From contig NW_022985092.1 in assembly GCF_010015585.1 (NCBI RefSeq), positions 200,664-264,663 on the forward strand: a stretch of 64,000 nt of DNA. Reading direction: 5' to 3'. This document shows positions 45,202 to 57,651 of the stretch, one piece after another. Position numbers and translations under genes: made by a program. A model generated the notes under the pieces. That model did not search any database, was not told the DNA's origin, and saw nothing but the letters and a program-made list of their open reading frames with translations. The first letter of the stretch is position 1; each line of letters begins with the position of its first letter. Source of the DNA: Eremomyces bilateralis CBS 781.70 (taxonomy: Eukaryota; Ascomycota; Dothideomycetes; Eremomycetales; Eremomycetaceae).

Positions 45202-47753
45202 TCAACCAACAGCCAAAACACTCCTCCCCCCATCCGCGCTCATCCGATCCCGAATCTGGACGCGCAAGAAGTCCGTGCCCAACCGTCGCGCGTCACTTTT
45301 CAACACTGCCGACGGCGCGAACAACAACGCTTCGCCAACCCCAAGGGTGACGATCGTTTCAAACACCTCCTTCACCGTTCGTCCACAGGCTTCCTCTTCT
45401 TCCTCCGCATCGTCTGTTCCGGCCTTGGCGAACTTCGAACGATTGTCCGCGGTAGATAGCAAGGACAGTCCGCCGACGTGGCGTTGCAGGGCGCGGAGCC
45501 ATTCAGGGCTACTGAACCGGTGGACGAAAATCATCGAGCAGAGGTCGAGCAGGGCGGGGTTGATGGTCGGTTCTTGAGTAGCGATAACGACCCGCAATGC
45601 TCGGTGGCGTTGCTCGCGAATTCCCTTGAGGACAGCCGACGTGAATGATTGAGCGCTGGCCGACGAGTCAAGATAGTTGTGCGCTTCATCTAGGGCGACG
45701 ATCTTGCCGACAGGGTCAGCCGCGCCGTTGGACGTAAGATCGGAACCTGGGCCCGAGAGGAACAGTGCCATCGCGATCTCAAACAGGGCACAGGCCGAGG
45801 AATTGTCTATGAACGGATCGGTCAGATCCAAGATGATGAGCGCCCCAGGTACCGGCTTTAGAAGGTCTTGTGAGACCTTCTTTTTCCGAGTCGAGCCCCT
45901 GGAATCGACGGCTAAGAGACTGTCCAGTAAGGCCAGTCGCAGATTTAAGGGCCCGGATTGAAGTTTTGTCAACTCCTGATCGGCGAGCCGGCGACGAAAC
46001 TCGCGATAGTTGAGGTTCGAGCTCCCTTGGTTTTCTAGCCTCATTTCCCGAAGAATGCGAATCAAACCCTCCATATACAAAGGGACAGCACCATCCTTTT
46101 CGGAAAAGGCCATGAGCTTCTTCAGCCGCTCTGTGTTCAACTGGTTTGGCTGCAAATAAAATTCTTCAACTGTTAAAAACTTCGAAGCGTTCGGAACTTG
46201 CGAGTACAAGTCTTTCATCGTGAGATAGTTGCTGGGACTGACTAGCACCTTCACAGGTACCCCGGCCGAGCAGAGATGGGCCGCTTCACAAACCGTGGCT
46301 TCGTGCGCGTCGTAATGAAACATGAGGCCAGCAAGAGGTTTGATCATATTCCCAATCGTTGTCGAAGGGTGGAGGCAGCCCTCGAGTATGCAAGAGAGAG
46401 TATGACTTTTCCCACTTCCTTGAGATCCACAAATGAACGCCGACCATGGCGCATTGGTGTTGAGAAGAATTGGGTCAAACGGCTTCTCATCTTGCTCGTG
46501 GTCTTCTCTAAATCGTTTACTTATAGATTCTCCAAGAACCGAATACTGCGGGAATACCTTCCTCCCGCGAAATTGGGCATGTTGTTGAGATTCCATTTGG
46601 ATCTGCTGTTTTGCGGTCCAAGTAATCAAAGGGGCGGTCCGGAGCTCTTCGGCTCGACTCTTTGGTTCACTAACCATGCCCTGTGCTTGGATATTTCGTC
46701 TCAAAATTGAACGGTACCTCGACAGCTCTGAGTCTTCGAAAAGAGGTGCTTGCATGGGAATAGTAGTGGGAATAGTAGTCTGTTTCTCCAAGGTTTCCAA
46801 CCCAGTTTTACCCGCTAGCTCATGATGTAAGTTTTAGGCCAACAATGATGCGTAATATACTTACAACTTGTGAAGATATTTTTCGTTAGGGTCGGGGAAG
46901 GCTTGACATCGGGGACTTCGTCCACTTCTGAGTTTGATATTGGGAGTCCACGAGTCGGCAGTGTAGAAAACAGGCTTCCTGGGACCGGTTGCGATTTCAT
47001 TTTAAATGAAGGGAGAGCCTTTTGCGTGAAGCCTTTCGTGTACGTTCCAGCTACCGTGGTATCCTCTCTGCTTGGATCAGCGTTTACGGGATCTCGAATA
47101 GCACTAGGGACTGTGGTGGTGGTGGTTGCTTTAGAGGAACTTCGACTGGCATGGATGCTAGGTTGAGGCGTCCCATTTTGAGCTCCGGATTTGCTTGATG
47201 CGAACGCGAGAACGTTCGGGACTGGTCCAAAAGATATTGAGACGGATGCCTTCGTATCAAAGGGGGCGGATTTCCTTGTGCCTTTGTTGGTGGGAGCAAC
47301 CCCAAAATCGAACATCTTTGATCCCAAAGGATGCTGTTGAGATGTCCCTGTAGGAGAGCATTGTTGATTGCTAACTGCGACGCGTGTCGCCGAAGGGACT
47401 GGTCCTCGTTTGTCAGAGTCGCGCGTGTTGGTAGATCTCGTTGGCAAACTCTCCTGTCTTTGTGTAGTTCGTTGTAAGCCTCCAGTTGGGTTTAAAAATT
47501 GATCGGAAATGGTTCGGACACCCCCAGTTCGAGACGAATAGCTGGAGGCGTTAGACCGGCGGAGCTGTTGTGCTTTCAGAGATTCTTCTTCCGATTCATC
47601 GTCCTCGCTGCTAGAGAGGTCGACCCGAGACGCTGCGAGACCTCTCCCATCCGATTCTTCTTCCTCATTCGCCGAGACATCAGTGATGATGCCATAAGAT
47701 GATAGGGAGGAAGCCCGGTGACTTAGGAGAGTCATGTTGCTCGCAGGAAGCAT
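45202..47753 (-). CDS. HerA/FtsK-type P-loop ATPase (fungal, uncharacterised)
   Basis: Exons are complement(46865..47753) and complement(45202..46814), in phase, 833 aa; a later Met at 47735 (MTLLSHRASSL) is an alternative start. The first 280 residues are Ser/Thr-rich and disordered, with an acidic patch SSSEDDESEEES. The ATPase half shows Walker A FICGSQGSGKSHTLSCILEG (about residue 425), a hydrophobic strand GALIILDLTDPF, Walker B with IVALDEAHNYLD (about residue 665), a sensor strand VVIATQEP and an Arg-bearing helix RFSSPEWLRALQRHV. This order is that of HerA/FtsK pumping ATPases rather than AAA+ or helicases. No membrane segment is seen. Role unknown; a DNA- or nucleoprotein-handling function is only inferred from the fold. 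Confidence 0.75.
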
Positions 47754-48485
47754 ATGCTTTATCGGTAAGGAGGGGGACAACCAAAGCAAGTTGAGGGGAA
47801 TTCGAAGGTTCGGTGGACTAAAAATAAACGAAAGTCTCCTCCAAAACCAACTCCCACCTCCACGGCCAATGAATGAAATATAACTGCTAATGAGGGTAGA
47901 GAGACATGCAATGAGATGGATTTGCAGATAGGAGAAGTCGGGAAAACGGGAAAACGCGTCTATAATTAAGGCGCGTCACGACACCATTGACCCTGCACCA
48001 GCGCGTGGTCACATGATCCAGTACTTACACACGTGACATTCAAAGTTACTCCATGATTAGTAAGCTTGCCTCAATTATGGCGATCTAATTAGCTATCGAA
48101 GCCATCCAAAACAATACACCATCCAATGCACTGAAAGGTCCACATCTGTTTCAGCACGCATTTCAATTATTACAGTATCCTTCTGCTTGAGATATTCAGC
48201 TGGGTATTCATTGATATAAATGAGAAGAGGGGAGCTAGAAAGCACCCCACTGATCGTAGCCTATATCTACACCCAGTAGGAGTGAAGTGCATCAGTGCTA
48301 TCAGATACGGATCATACCGTCCAAAGTCGCTTCATTCCCATAATATCCATATATTCAACCTGCAAACTAACAAGCTTCTACTATCAAAGTTCTTTCCTCT
48401 CCTCCATTCCATCTGACCAGCGCTACTCACCCACCGCAGCACCCGAGATCAATCTCTCCACGAATAGAACTAACCCTCTTCAACC
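47754..48485. other. Spacer upstream of the ATPase gene
   Basis: AT-rich spacer holding the ATPase gene promoter and possibly the old promoter of the SDR pseudogene. A CT-rich stretch with several ATG-free leader-like blocks lies at 48330-48480. Confidence 0.4.
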
Positions 48486-49250
48486 ATGTCTGACTCCAAC
48501 GAATGCATCACTGCCTACCCCAACGTCAAACCCAGTCCCCAACCCCGAACCCCCGGTGCGGCCTCGACAATAACTTCGACCCGCCCGCCAACTCCCCCCA
48601 ACTCGAGTTCTGGCTCCAGAGGCAGCCGTATCTACAAGAATACGAGGGCCAGGACCTGCTCAAGGGCAAGGACGCATTGATTAATGGTGGATACTGGAAT
48701 TGGTCAGTCTGTGGCGCTCTTGTTCTCGAGGGGGGGTGCCAGTGTCCTATTAACTACCTGCCTGTCAAAAAGACACGCGGGTTACCAAGCGGATGGTGGA
48801 GAGGGAGAGGTGGAAGTGTATGCTGGCACCTGCGGATCTGCAGGAGGAAACGAAGTATCGAGAGGTTATAGAGGGTACGTCGATGTGTTCGGGTGGATCG
48901 ACATCTTGGGGATCAATAGTGGCTCTTCGGACAGCCTTATAATCCGAGCGTCGCGGGTTTGACTAGGATTCCATGAAAGACGCCAAAGTCAACCTCCAAA
49001 CCGCCGAATCCACCTTCTGCACCAATCTCCTCGCTCCCTTCGCCCTCCCACACACCCCGCGGCAGTATCATCGTCAACTCCGCCTCCATCGCCGCCTACC
49101 CCGGCGACTAGGGGGGCATGGAGGGGTTGGAGGGAGGGGACAGACGCCGTTGGAGAGGGCGGGGATGCTGGTGAAGATTGCGGGGGCGTATGTGTTGTGG
49201 GGAGTCCGTTAGGGAGGATTTTACGAGGGAAACGATGCATGGGAATGGGT
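48486..49250 (+). pseudogene. Decayed SDR oxidoreductase pseudogene
   Basis: Fragments in all three plus frames line up in order with a Ylr-like / glucose-ribitol-type SDR. They are MSDSNECITAYPNVKPSPQP, then NNFDPPANSPQLEFW and DLLKGKDALINGG (an eroded KALITGG), then DTGIGQSVALLFSRGGASV in another frame, then VTKRMVERERWKCMLAPADL, then VNLQTAESTFCTNLLAPFALP, an SIIVNSASIAAYPGD-like stretch, and TPLERAGMLVKIAGAYVLWG near the end. At least four frame changes and a stop after the AAYPGD stretch separate them, and the catalytic Tyr/Lys segment is missing. Conserved order with many breaks marks an old host pseudogene. Confidence 0.75.
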
Positions 49251-49612
49251 TTGTTGAGTATCAGGGTTAGGATGGGGCTTGAGCGAGGGTGGCTGATGGT
49301 GGAGGTGCCAAGCTGGGTGGGAAATGTATCGAATCCAGTTCGGCAGGGCGGAATTGAATTGTATGTTCGTAACGGAACTAATAGATTGGAAGATAATATG
49401 AATGAGGCTCATCGTAGCTTTTCATTAAGTATTCGTATAGTCAGTCTATCCTGCTTGTGAAACGTATCATGTCCATCGCACCTGGATGCTGCTTATCTCG
49501 CCAAACTCCCAGCTCCTAGCGTAGGACACACCAATCGAATATCCGCCACAGCCTAACGTCTATCCTTCGCAATCCCATACACGAATAGCTCCATCCCCTC
49601 CCTCGAACTTTC

Positions 49613-51210
49613 TTACAGAAGAACCATCCCCATACCCACGGCCGCCAACGCAACCACCACCCCCCAAACCCACTCTCGACTTGGCGCCATCCTCCCTGCC
49701 GCGCCCTCCTCGCCCGCTGCACCCTCACCCACAGCTCCCGCCCCACTCGTCGGCACCAGCGCACTCCCCGTTCCAGTCGCCGTCACCGTCGCCGTCGCCG
49801 AACCCTCGAGGTCCAGCTGCTGCCCGATCGACGGCAGGGAGACGTCGCCGTCGACGTCCCAGAAATCGGAGATGCGCGTTGGGCACGGCGGGGCGGCGAG
49901 GCTGGGGGTGTAGGCGGATTTCTGGACGCCGCTGGGGGTGAGGGTCTGCCATTGGGACTTGAGGTTGTCGAAGTCGGGTTGGACGGGGGTAGGGGTGCCG
50001 GAGCGGGTGAAGCCGTCGGGAGGGGCGTCGGGGAGGGAGGGGTCTACTTTTTCGCCGTAGCTGATGAGGCCGTAGTTGTTGGCCTAGAGGGGTTAGTGCG
50101 GCTCTATAGGAGGGTTGATTTCGAGGGGATTTACCTCTTGGATCCATTCGTACACGATGGAGCCGGACCAGTAAGGGGCCATCTTCGGGCCGAAAATGGC
50201 TGCTTGGTCGGCGAAGGTACGGGGACGCACGGTGTTGCAGCCCGTCTCGGAGAAGTAGATTGGAATCGAGTACTCCGTGACGTTTTTAGTCAACGCAGCA
50301 TACCCCGACTCTTCGAAAGTCGTTTTGCCGCACCACTGGTTGAACATTGTCAGCATCCGATACCGTTTCAACTATGTGCGCATTGCAAACGTACCTCATA
50401 TGCGTTCAACGCGAAGAAGTCGAGAGACTCGGAATAGTTGGTGCCGCATGCCAGATAATTCTGCAACATGGGGCGAAGGGTAGCGATGTCCGCGGCGGAG
50501 TAGCCGATGGGAATCTGGCGGTAGTCCTTGCTATCACGGTAGGCCTTCATGTCTCGAGCTGCGGCTTTGACATACGGGGCAGCAAGAGAGCCATTCTTCA
50601 TGGTGATGACTTCGTTGCCGACGAAAAAGCCGGCCACGTTTTCGAACGTGTGGAACGCATCCATGACATCGCTGAACATGCTATGCTGGGTTTCATTCCA
50701 CCACGGGTGATTCTAAATACACATTAGATATGTCATCTTGTTGTAGGTCTGTGCAAGCTTACCTGCTCGATCTGGGTATCGAAGTCATCGAGGTCAATAA
50801 AAGCGTAGATGCCTTTCTCAGCAAATGCGCTCATACATCCAGTATGGTCACCGCTCGGATTCACACTGCGAGTCTCGTTAGAAGGTTACGGAGGCACGAG
50901 ATCCCCGGCCCTCAGGGGAGCTTACTGGTAGACGCGGATTGCGTTCGCACCCAGCTCGGACATCAGACTTGCATCGCGTTCGCATTGATCAGTGTCGATG
51001 AGGGGATCCTCCGGGACGAGCTGGTAGGCAATTCCTGTTGGCTTTAGCAACATTCCCATATCAGGGGACAGAGAAAGCTTGGTTACCCTTGATGAACCAT
51101 TGGTCGCCTTCACTAGTGAAGAACTTTGAACCTTTGACTTCGATGGTGGGGATAGCAGCAGAAGATGCTGTCAACGCAGCCAACGTCGCGGCCAACAGTG
51201 ATGAACGCAT
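49613..51210 (-). CDS. GPI-anchored 1,3-beta-glucanosyltransferase, GH72 (Gel/Gas type)
   Basis: Cell-wall enzyme that splits and elongates beta-1,3-glucan chains at the outer plasma membrane. Six exons: complement(51087..51210), (50926..51034), (50763..50865), (50395..50712), (50135..50335) and (49613..50083), all in phase, 441 aa. The N-terminus is a signal peptide (MRSSLLAATLAALTASSAA). The catalytic barrel carries the acid/base Glu in FFVGNEVI (about residue 146) and the nucleophile in YFSETGCN (about residue 248), plus NAIRVYHVNPSGDH. The C-terminus is Ala/Gly-rich and ends with the hydrophobic stretch VWGVVVALAAVGMGMVLL, a GPI-attachment signal. There is no C-terminal Cys-rich CBM43 module, which places it with the Gel1-like subgroup. 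Confidence 0.95.
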
Positions 51211-52356
51211 TTTGGTGGGATACCGTCTCTTTCTATTCTTTCTTGAAAGTAATGACCAACGAGTTTGACCAAATCAAGGGAACCAGAGTTTAAGGCAATT
51301 GGGAAACCAAACTGAGTCAATGGCTGTTGTCGCGGTCGTTTTCGCGGTCGTTGTCGCGGTTGTTGTCGTGGTCGTGGATATTTGCGAAATCGTTCACAAA
51401 GAAAGACGTTTGCGTACGTATGGACAGGTATTTACAATGTATAAGCAGCGCATGAGGCTCTTCACATAGTTGTATTGAATGACCGTGATTGAAGTGTCGG
51501 CGAAGGATCTCAAAACATCTCGGCTGTGAAATGAGGGCGATGGCAGGAGCGGGTCTCAGGTTGCCGATGGCGACTATCTCGTCACCTTCAAGTAAACTTC
51601 GATGCGAGATGAAAACGGATGTCGATAATGAACGTTATCCTTTACATTGGATTAAGTATAGTGACGACGATGGGATAAAAACAAGCAAACTTAAACATAG
51701 TCGTCTAACTAGTTTGGATCCACCACTAGACTAGAGAGGAAAGGTTAAGGAAAAGGGCGATGCTACTGTCGCCGCCCATTGTCTGAGAGGTGGAAGTTGA
51801 CCTTGGAACTTGGAACTTGGAAATTGGAAGTAATTACAGGACACAAGAATCATCAAGCAAGGAGACCAATAACCTGGAACCGGAAGGCTTCTGGAAGTGT
51901 TCGGCTTCAACCCCACTTGGCTAGATTCGATCTTCCCCATTAAGAACACCAAAACCCCGTATCTTGGAGGTTTGGCTTCCATTGTCAAACCCCGATCCAA
52001 CGAACACAGCGAAGGGAATACCGGAGCCAATTTCATTTCGTACATCGGTGTCATTCCATACCGGTGTTGCGATCACGGTAAATACGAAGTTATCTACGAT
52101 GATTGATGAGACTGGTGATGGATTGATCTGAGCTGATTTCCGAATATGCGAGGTGATAATACTACGTAGTAGACATTGTGATACACGGACATACCATACA
52201 GTGTCCAGCACCGGTGTCCGGTACTACCATACTGGTATATGGGATGCAAGGCATCGTAAGCCAGCACAGGTGAGAAAAGGAGGTATCCGGATCCCGAGAA
52301 GATGGAGCAAGGTATGCTATGGTTCTTAGCCCTCTGGAAGGCCCTGCACTGAATAG
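51211..52356. other. Spacer upstream of the GH72 gene
   Basis: About 1.1 kb with a short CG-rich repeat at 51327-51377; otherwise only weak open frames. Serves as the GH72 promoter. Confidence 0.4.
51327..51377. repeat. Degenerate tgtcgcggtcgt repeat
   Basis: About four copies of a 12-bp unit with third-position drift, 120-170 nt upstream of the GH72 start codon. Confidence 0.7.
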
Positions 52357-52800
52357 ATATCAGATTCGCGGCATCTCATCGAAGTCAAAGAATCACTGCT
52401 GAAAGGTCTAGGTGTCTTTGCGAAAGCTGATATATCGCGCGGCACTCGTGTCATTGCAGAACCATATAACAGTCCGAAGGTTTGCTGGATAGAGAGCTTG
52501 GAATTTCGCAAGTCTGATATCATGCTCCGACTCTGTCCAGTCTTACATTTCTTCAGCTATCATGATGGAGCCAGGTTCTCTTTGAGGTTGGGGGATACAG
52601 GAATGTCATTTTTATGGACTGAGAAAGAGCTGGAGATCGACCACTACTGCGTGGGAGAAGGTCATCCCGATCGTAAGAAAGAACTTGAAATCGTAGAACG
52701 ATTGGGAGCGGCAACAACAAGCTCAGAGCCGATTAATGAATCCGTCAATCGATGGTTCGACCTACAAAATTCGCGGGAGAACTCTTACAGAACGATGTAG
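52357..52800 (+). pseudogene. SET-domain protein fragment
   Basis: An open frame of 147 codons begins just after a TAG with no upstream ATG near it. Its start reads ESLLKGLGVFAKADISRGTR then VIAEPYN, the typical N-terminal strand pair of a SET domain (KGxGVFA...I.RGT.I..E). The rest (SLRLGDTGMSFLWTEKELEI, then DRKKELEIVERLG) shows none of the later SET motifs (NHSC-type Asn/His, the catalytic Tyr, post-SET Cys). It is either the 5' end of a truncated gene or a relic. No splice partner to extend it was found. Confidence 0.5.
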
Positions 52801-53548
52801 ATGGTGACCAATTCAGAGCTGGTCCTCAGCAGGTTCAAATTGGGACATTTTCGTTGTCGCATAGGTATGGTACGGCACAGGGATATCCACGATCAGAGAT
52901 ACCGCTGTTAGACTATTAGTACGGGGGAGATCTGTATTATCATCGGTGGCGCGTTTCAACTGCTCGCAGCCACTCATCGGAGGTTGGCACCGATTCTTGG
53001 AAATTCAGGGAGGGGACTGCTGACTGGGGATGATAGATTGGTTTCCTTGGAATTGCGATATTAGGGGGGTATCAGGCTGGGAAGGGGGGTTAGGGGTATA
53101 GATAGTAAGGAGATGAGGCAATATCAGATCGCAGGATCGCCAATGCGATATACAGATATGCTGATCCCACATTGCAGACTACATGTTTGATGATACTTGA
53201 CTACTTGAGCGCTGTATCTACTTAGGCTTCAGTCTTAAAGACATTGAGGCTCTACAGTCTACATTATCTTTCGAAACTTGAGAGTGGCCCGTTTGCACTC
53301 TGTACGAGTTGAGCTGCCGAAGGAAGGATCACAGCCGGGATCGCACATGACTCGTGTGATTAATTGGAGACACGAAGGACCGGTTCAACTTCACGCGTCG
53401 CAAGAGCCGTACTACGTAATCGTGCAAGTCGCAATGATCAATGATGAGATGGTGAGAGATCACTTGTGTTCAGAATCCAAGTAGGAGTCTGGGGTCTATC
53501 ATGCTTTAAGGCACAATCATCACTTTTCAGTATTTCACTTCCGCCATC
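52801..53548. other. Spacer
   Basis: AT-rich spacer, promoter side of the next gene. An open frame at 53278-53484 has no recognisable features. Confidence 0.4.
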
Positions 53549-55419
53549 ATGAATCACCCCGTCCAGGTCGTCAACCTCGTCTCCGACGATGAGCCTACTC
53601 CTAAGCGTCCCCGATACAGCGCGCCGGCACTGGGCAAACAGAATATGAGTTCATACCCCCAGAAAGCTGTGCAATCATCCAAACCAGTGGTTGTGAGCGC
53701 GGCAAGACATCATCATATGCCGGGGAACTCAGGCGTCCAAAGCGACATGAAACTATCGTGGACCAAGCAGGAGCTCAGGCGGCTCACCGGGGATTCCCCC
53801 CGCAAACTGTTCGAGATATGCCAATTGGTCATCTCTCCATGGCGTGTAAGTTGACTCAACATCTCATCCTCTCCAGTCTCTCTCGCCTCGATCCGAAACT
53901 GACCGCAATGCAGTCAGCGCCTTATACTCCACTCCGAATCGACTACCTTCCCGATGGCGTCCTACATGCGCTTCACCGCTACCTCAGGCATGGAGAGTTG
54001 CGCCACTATGACGAAGGGGATAATGGGACATGCAAAGTCACGAAACCTCCCCAGGGCCCCCCACAAGCACCGTCCGCGCCCGCTGCGGTGGACATGTCGA
54101 AAATTTCTAGAGTGGGAATCCAAGAGACGCTCAGACTGGTCCGACTTGCGCATCCTACGGAGTTAGAGAAGATCATTTCCGAGCTGGCGTTAAAGAGTCC
54201 GTCCTTACGACTTGCGCTGCTGAAGTACTTGGATCCCAGGGCACACCGCGAGGTGGAGGCAGAAATGCAAAAGCGGACGCAACCGACAAACAGCGTCCAT
54301 CCGCACTGGAAGATGGAGCAGAAAATAAAACCAGAAGTGAGGTCGCCGTTTGCGGAAACTCCAGCATCTCCGGGGTCACACAGCAAAGTTAAGGACCTGG
54401 GTTGTTCTCCAACAGCTCCTGGTCAGGCAGATGTCCCTCCCACACCCCCCTCGGCTTTCCAAGGACAGCCGTATCCGGACCTTAACACCTGGCGTGGGAC
54501 CCTCTACTCTTTACCACCTCAGCATGGATCGTCACATCAAGCACCTGGACCCAGCAATACCGTCCCATCCTCCCTAACAGCCCACCAAAGACCTTCACAC
54601 CAATCAGTTCGCACGAGCAACGGCTCTATGTCCTCTCTCCCATCCTACCAAGGACTTACGTGTCAAGCCCCTGGCCCCATGAATGGACTGGCATATACCA
54701 TACCGCCGTACAATCCATCCTCGATGCCACTGCAAACCTCCGCCCCTTCAAATGTTCAGTGGCGACCCACATTGACGAACACAAACTACCCCTTACCGCC
54801 GCCAACCCCACAACTCAAAGAAAACGTCAACGGACACACGACGCCACACGCCAACATCCCCGGCTACCATCCATCCTTGAATCAATATAGCTACTCAACA
54901 ACCCGTTCCGGCCCGAATGGAACCTCTTTAGAATCGAGACAACAGCCCCAACCGCCACTTCAAACCCCGAAACCAAACTCCTTGTCACCCACTATGGGAC
55001 CATCCCCCTCAGCACGACCAGCGTGGCTAAAATCACGAGAAGCCCCAAACCTTGCCACTAACCTCCTCACCAACCCCCAAAGTCCAGCGGACGAAACAAC
55101 CGGAACCACCAATTCCACCTCGGAAAAGGACCCCAGCATCAACGTCCCCGTCCTCAACTTCAACGACACCGACACCGCCAGCAGCAGCCCAAGCGCGCCG
55201 GCGAATCGAGTACGCAAACGGGTTGTGGAGGGCTCAGAGGACTCAGAGGATGGGAGTGCGGATGGTGGGAGCGGCGCTGAAGGACAGGAGCAGGTGGCGG
55301 GAGAGCCACGACAGAAGAGACTGCGGGTTGGGGAGGGGGATATGATGTCGAGTTCTTTGAAACCGGATTGGTCGGCGACACGGATGAGTTTGTTTGGGCG
55401 ATCGGAGTCGGCGGCGTAG
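53549..55419 (+). CDS. Hypothetical disordered protein with a short helical core
   Basis: Exons 53549..53845 and 53914..55419, joined in phase with a GTAAGT donor and a CAG acceptor, 600 aa. The N-terminus reads MNHPVQVVNLVSDDEPTPKR, which resembles a SUMO-interacting patch (VVNLVSDDE: hydrophobics followed by acids) and then a basic stretch. A helical region covers about residues 75-195 (LSWTKQELRRLTGDSPRKLF, LPDGVLHALHRYLRHGEL, TELEKIISELALKSPSLRLA), with PR-rich repeats after it. The remaining 400 residues are Pro/Ser/Thr/Gln-rich and low complexity. The first 200 residues look conserved in fungal chromatin-type proteins but I cannot name a family. Confidence 0.6.
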
Positions 55420-55653
55420 GTGGCAGAGGGGCTTGGTGGGCAGCTTGCGGTATAGGAAAGGGTTATTTGCCATCATGTTTGAAGATTTCACGTTCAGCCG
55501 TCTCCTGAGATATACAGGCAAGGATTCACGGAGGGAAAGACCGGTCGCGGCAGGATAAACGGCCGAATCGTTGGTATAAAACCGCCGATCGGCGATCGAT
55601 TGAGTGAAGTTGTTATCTATACGAAATGAATATCGAGTGGTGTCACGTCATCT
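55420..55653. other. Convergent spacer
   Basis: 234 nt between converging stops; nothing else seen. Confidence 0.3.
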
Positions 55654-57186
55654 TCATGACTTTCTAAGAGGCATCACCGGCCTACCTCCCACTCCCTTCC
55701 CTCCTTGCTTCACCTTCATCTTCACGAGATTAACCACCTTACTCGACACCCCCAACCGATTCCGCAGCACCAACGCGCCGGTCAGCAACGCCAAACTTCC
55801 CGCCTGATGACCCGCCGCCAACCACGTCGGCACCAAATACAACAACGTCGTGATCCCCAGCGTCACCTGCGCCATCACCAGATGCGTCAGCCCATTCAGT
55901 CCCCGATGCACGTCCCGCGGCAACATCGCTCTCAACCGTCCGCCCCGCCGCTTCCCATACACCCACAGTCCAAACACCGCCGCCGTCGTCGTCATCGCCA
56001 GGATCCGGTGGTCCAGCTGCACGAGCGACGGGTTCGCCGTCATATTGCGCCACACTAGATCGGACTGGTCTTCCTGCTGCGAATAATGCGGGTCCCACAG
56101 CTCAGGGCTCGGCGGCGTAAGCCCGAGTCCCATGTACGGAAACTCGTTGTAGATCAACCCGGCGTCGAGGCCGGCGACCAGCGCGCCGGACATGGCGGTC
56201 GTGAAGACCAACGCGGCGACGGCGGCGGTCGCGATTCGGAAGTGGCGGACGACGGGTGAGCGGAGGGTGGCGAGGAGTTTCTGGGAATCCGCGGGGGATT
56301 TGAGGAGGCGGTGGGCGCGCAGGATGCGCAGGCCAGAGGTGAGCATGAGGGCGTAGACAACGAAGGCGAGGCCGAGGTGGACGGTGAGGCGATATTGCGA
56401 GACGCGGGGGTAGGAGCCCGGGGCGAAGAGGTCGTCTTTCAGGCCGGATTTTACCATCCACCAGCCGACGAAGCCCTGAAGGCCGATGAGGCCGGAGATG
56501 GCAGTCAGGCGAAGGGCAGTGCGGGGAGAGATGCGACGGCGGGCGATGAAGTACATGGTCGGGAGGAGGAAGGAGACGCCGATAACGCGACCCCAGAGGC
56601 GGTGGCCCCATTCCATCCAGTAGATCTTCTTGAACTCCTCGAGGGACATGTTGGGGTTGAGGCGCTGGAACTCAGGGGAGGAGCGGTATTTGTCGTACTC
56701 GGAGGTCCATGCCTCCTGGCTCGTGGGTGGCAGGCTGCCGGTGACCGGACGCCATTCGGTGATACTTAGCCTGAGAAAGTGTTAGTCGATGTCAGGTCGA
56801 CGGTTGGGGAGGGAAGCATACCCCGATTCCGTCAATCGCGTAAGACCGCCGAAGACGACGATCCCGAAGACACTGGCAGCGCTGCCTATCAACCAATATG
56901 CGACCTTCTTGTCGCTGATTTCGGGGTATTTCCTGCTCGACTCCGATGACGATTTCGAGCCTTCGGGGGAGACAGACTTCGAAATCGATGCGGCTTCAGA
57001 GATAGAGGCGGCTACAGATGTCCGCCGGGGATAGGAGTGGTTGATATTAAGCCGTCGAACGGCATAGTTTAAAGGAGAGGCATGCCGTGCTTCTTTTCGA
57101 AGACATGAAGTGCAGGTAAAAGAAGGTTTGATAATGCGCAGGGCGCTGCTGCGGAACCCCGCGAGCGGACGGACTAGCGACGCCAT
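55654..57186 (-). CDS. cox15: Cox15, heme A synthase
   Basis: Inner mitochondrial membrane monooxygenase that oxidises the heme O methyl group to give heme A for cytochrome oxidase. Exons are complement(56822..57186) and complement(55654..56770), in phase, 493 aa. The ATG at 57186 is used; the longer open frame starts only at TTG. The N-terminus is a basic presequence-like stretch, followed by a Ser-rich linker and the first membrane segment VAYWLIGSAASVFGIVVFGG with LTRLTESG. Heme-ligand His positions are visible in MEWGHRLWGR, RLTVHLGLAF, LVQLDHRILA and AAGHQAGSL. The GWWMVKSGL and TAMSGALVAGLDAG segments match the family. It is divergent from krs1. Confidence 0.95.
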
Positions 57187-57651
57187 TGTAGAAATGTCGA
57201 GCAACGAATTCCCCCAAATCCTCCTCTAATCAACGAGTTGTTAAAGTCCCATCACCGAGTCCCAATATATTGTCTGAAGGGACACGCTCCTGAAGGGTGA
57301 GGTTCTTCATCTGGAGTTGGATGACCATCGAACGATACATGTGGAAGCCTTAGGCACCAACATATAAATTTATAAAGCTGAGTCAGCAGGAATTCAAGCG
57401 CTCAATTTGATTCGTGCCTTAGGCAATAAGGCGTATTCACCCCTCCCGCACAAAAAGTTCCTGTTCGAGATAAACACGAGCACAACGATTGATGAGTCGA
57501 ACCTGTGCCCATTCTCACACTTGAACCTTGCTCCGAGTGACTCAACACACCTTCTGTACGTATTGGCTTCTTATATGTCCTCCCGACCTAACTGATTTTG
57601 TTTTTAGCCGGTCAGTTTCTATCACCAATTCCTCCATTGCCCCGCACCAAA
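57187..57651. promoter_or_regulatory. Divergent promoter of cox15 and krs1
   Basis: 465-nt spacer holding both promoters; no clear TATA box or known operator recognised. Confidence 0.5.

Noticed and set aside
51800-51830. Short ttggaac repeat near 51.8 kb
   Set aside because: Three copies only; no structure or context.
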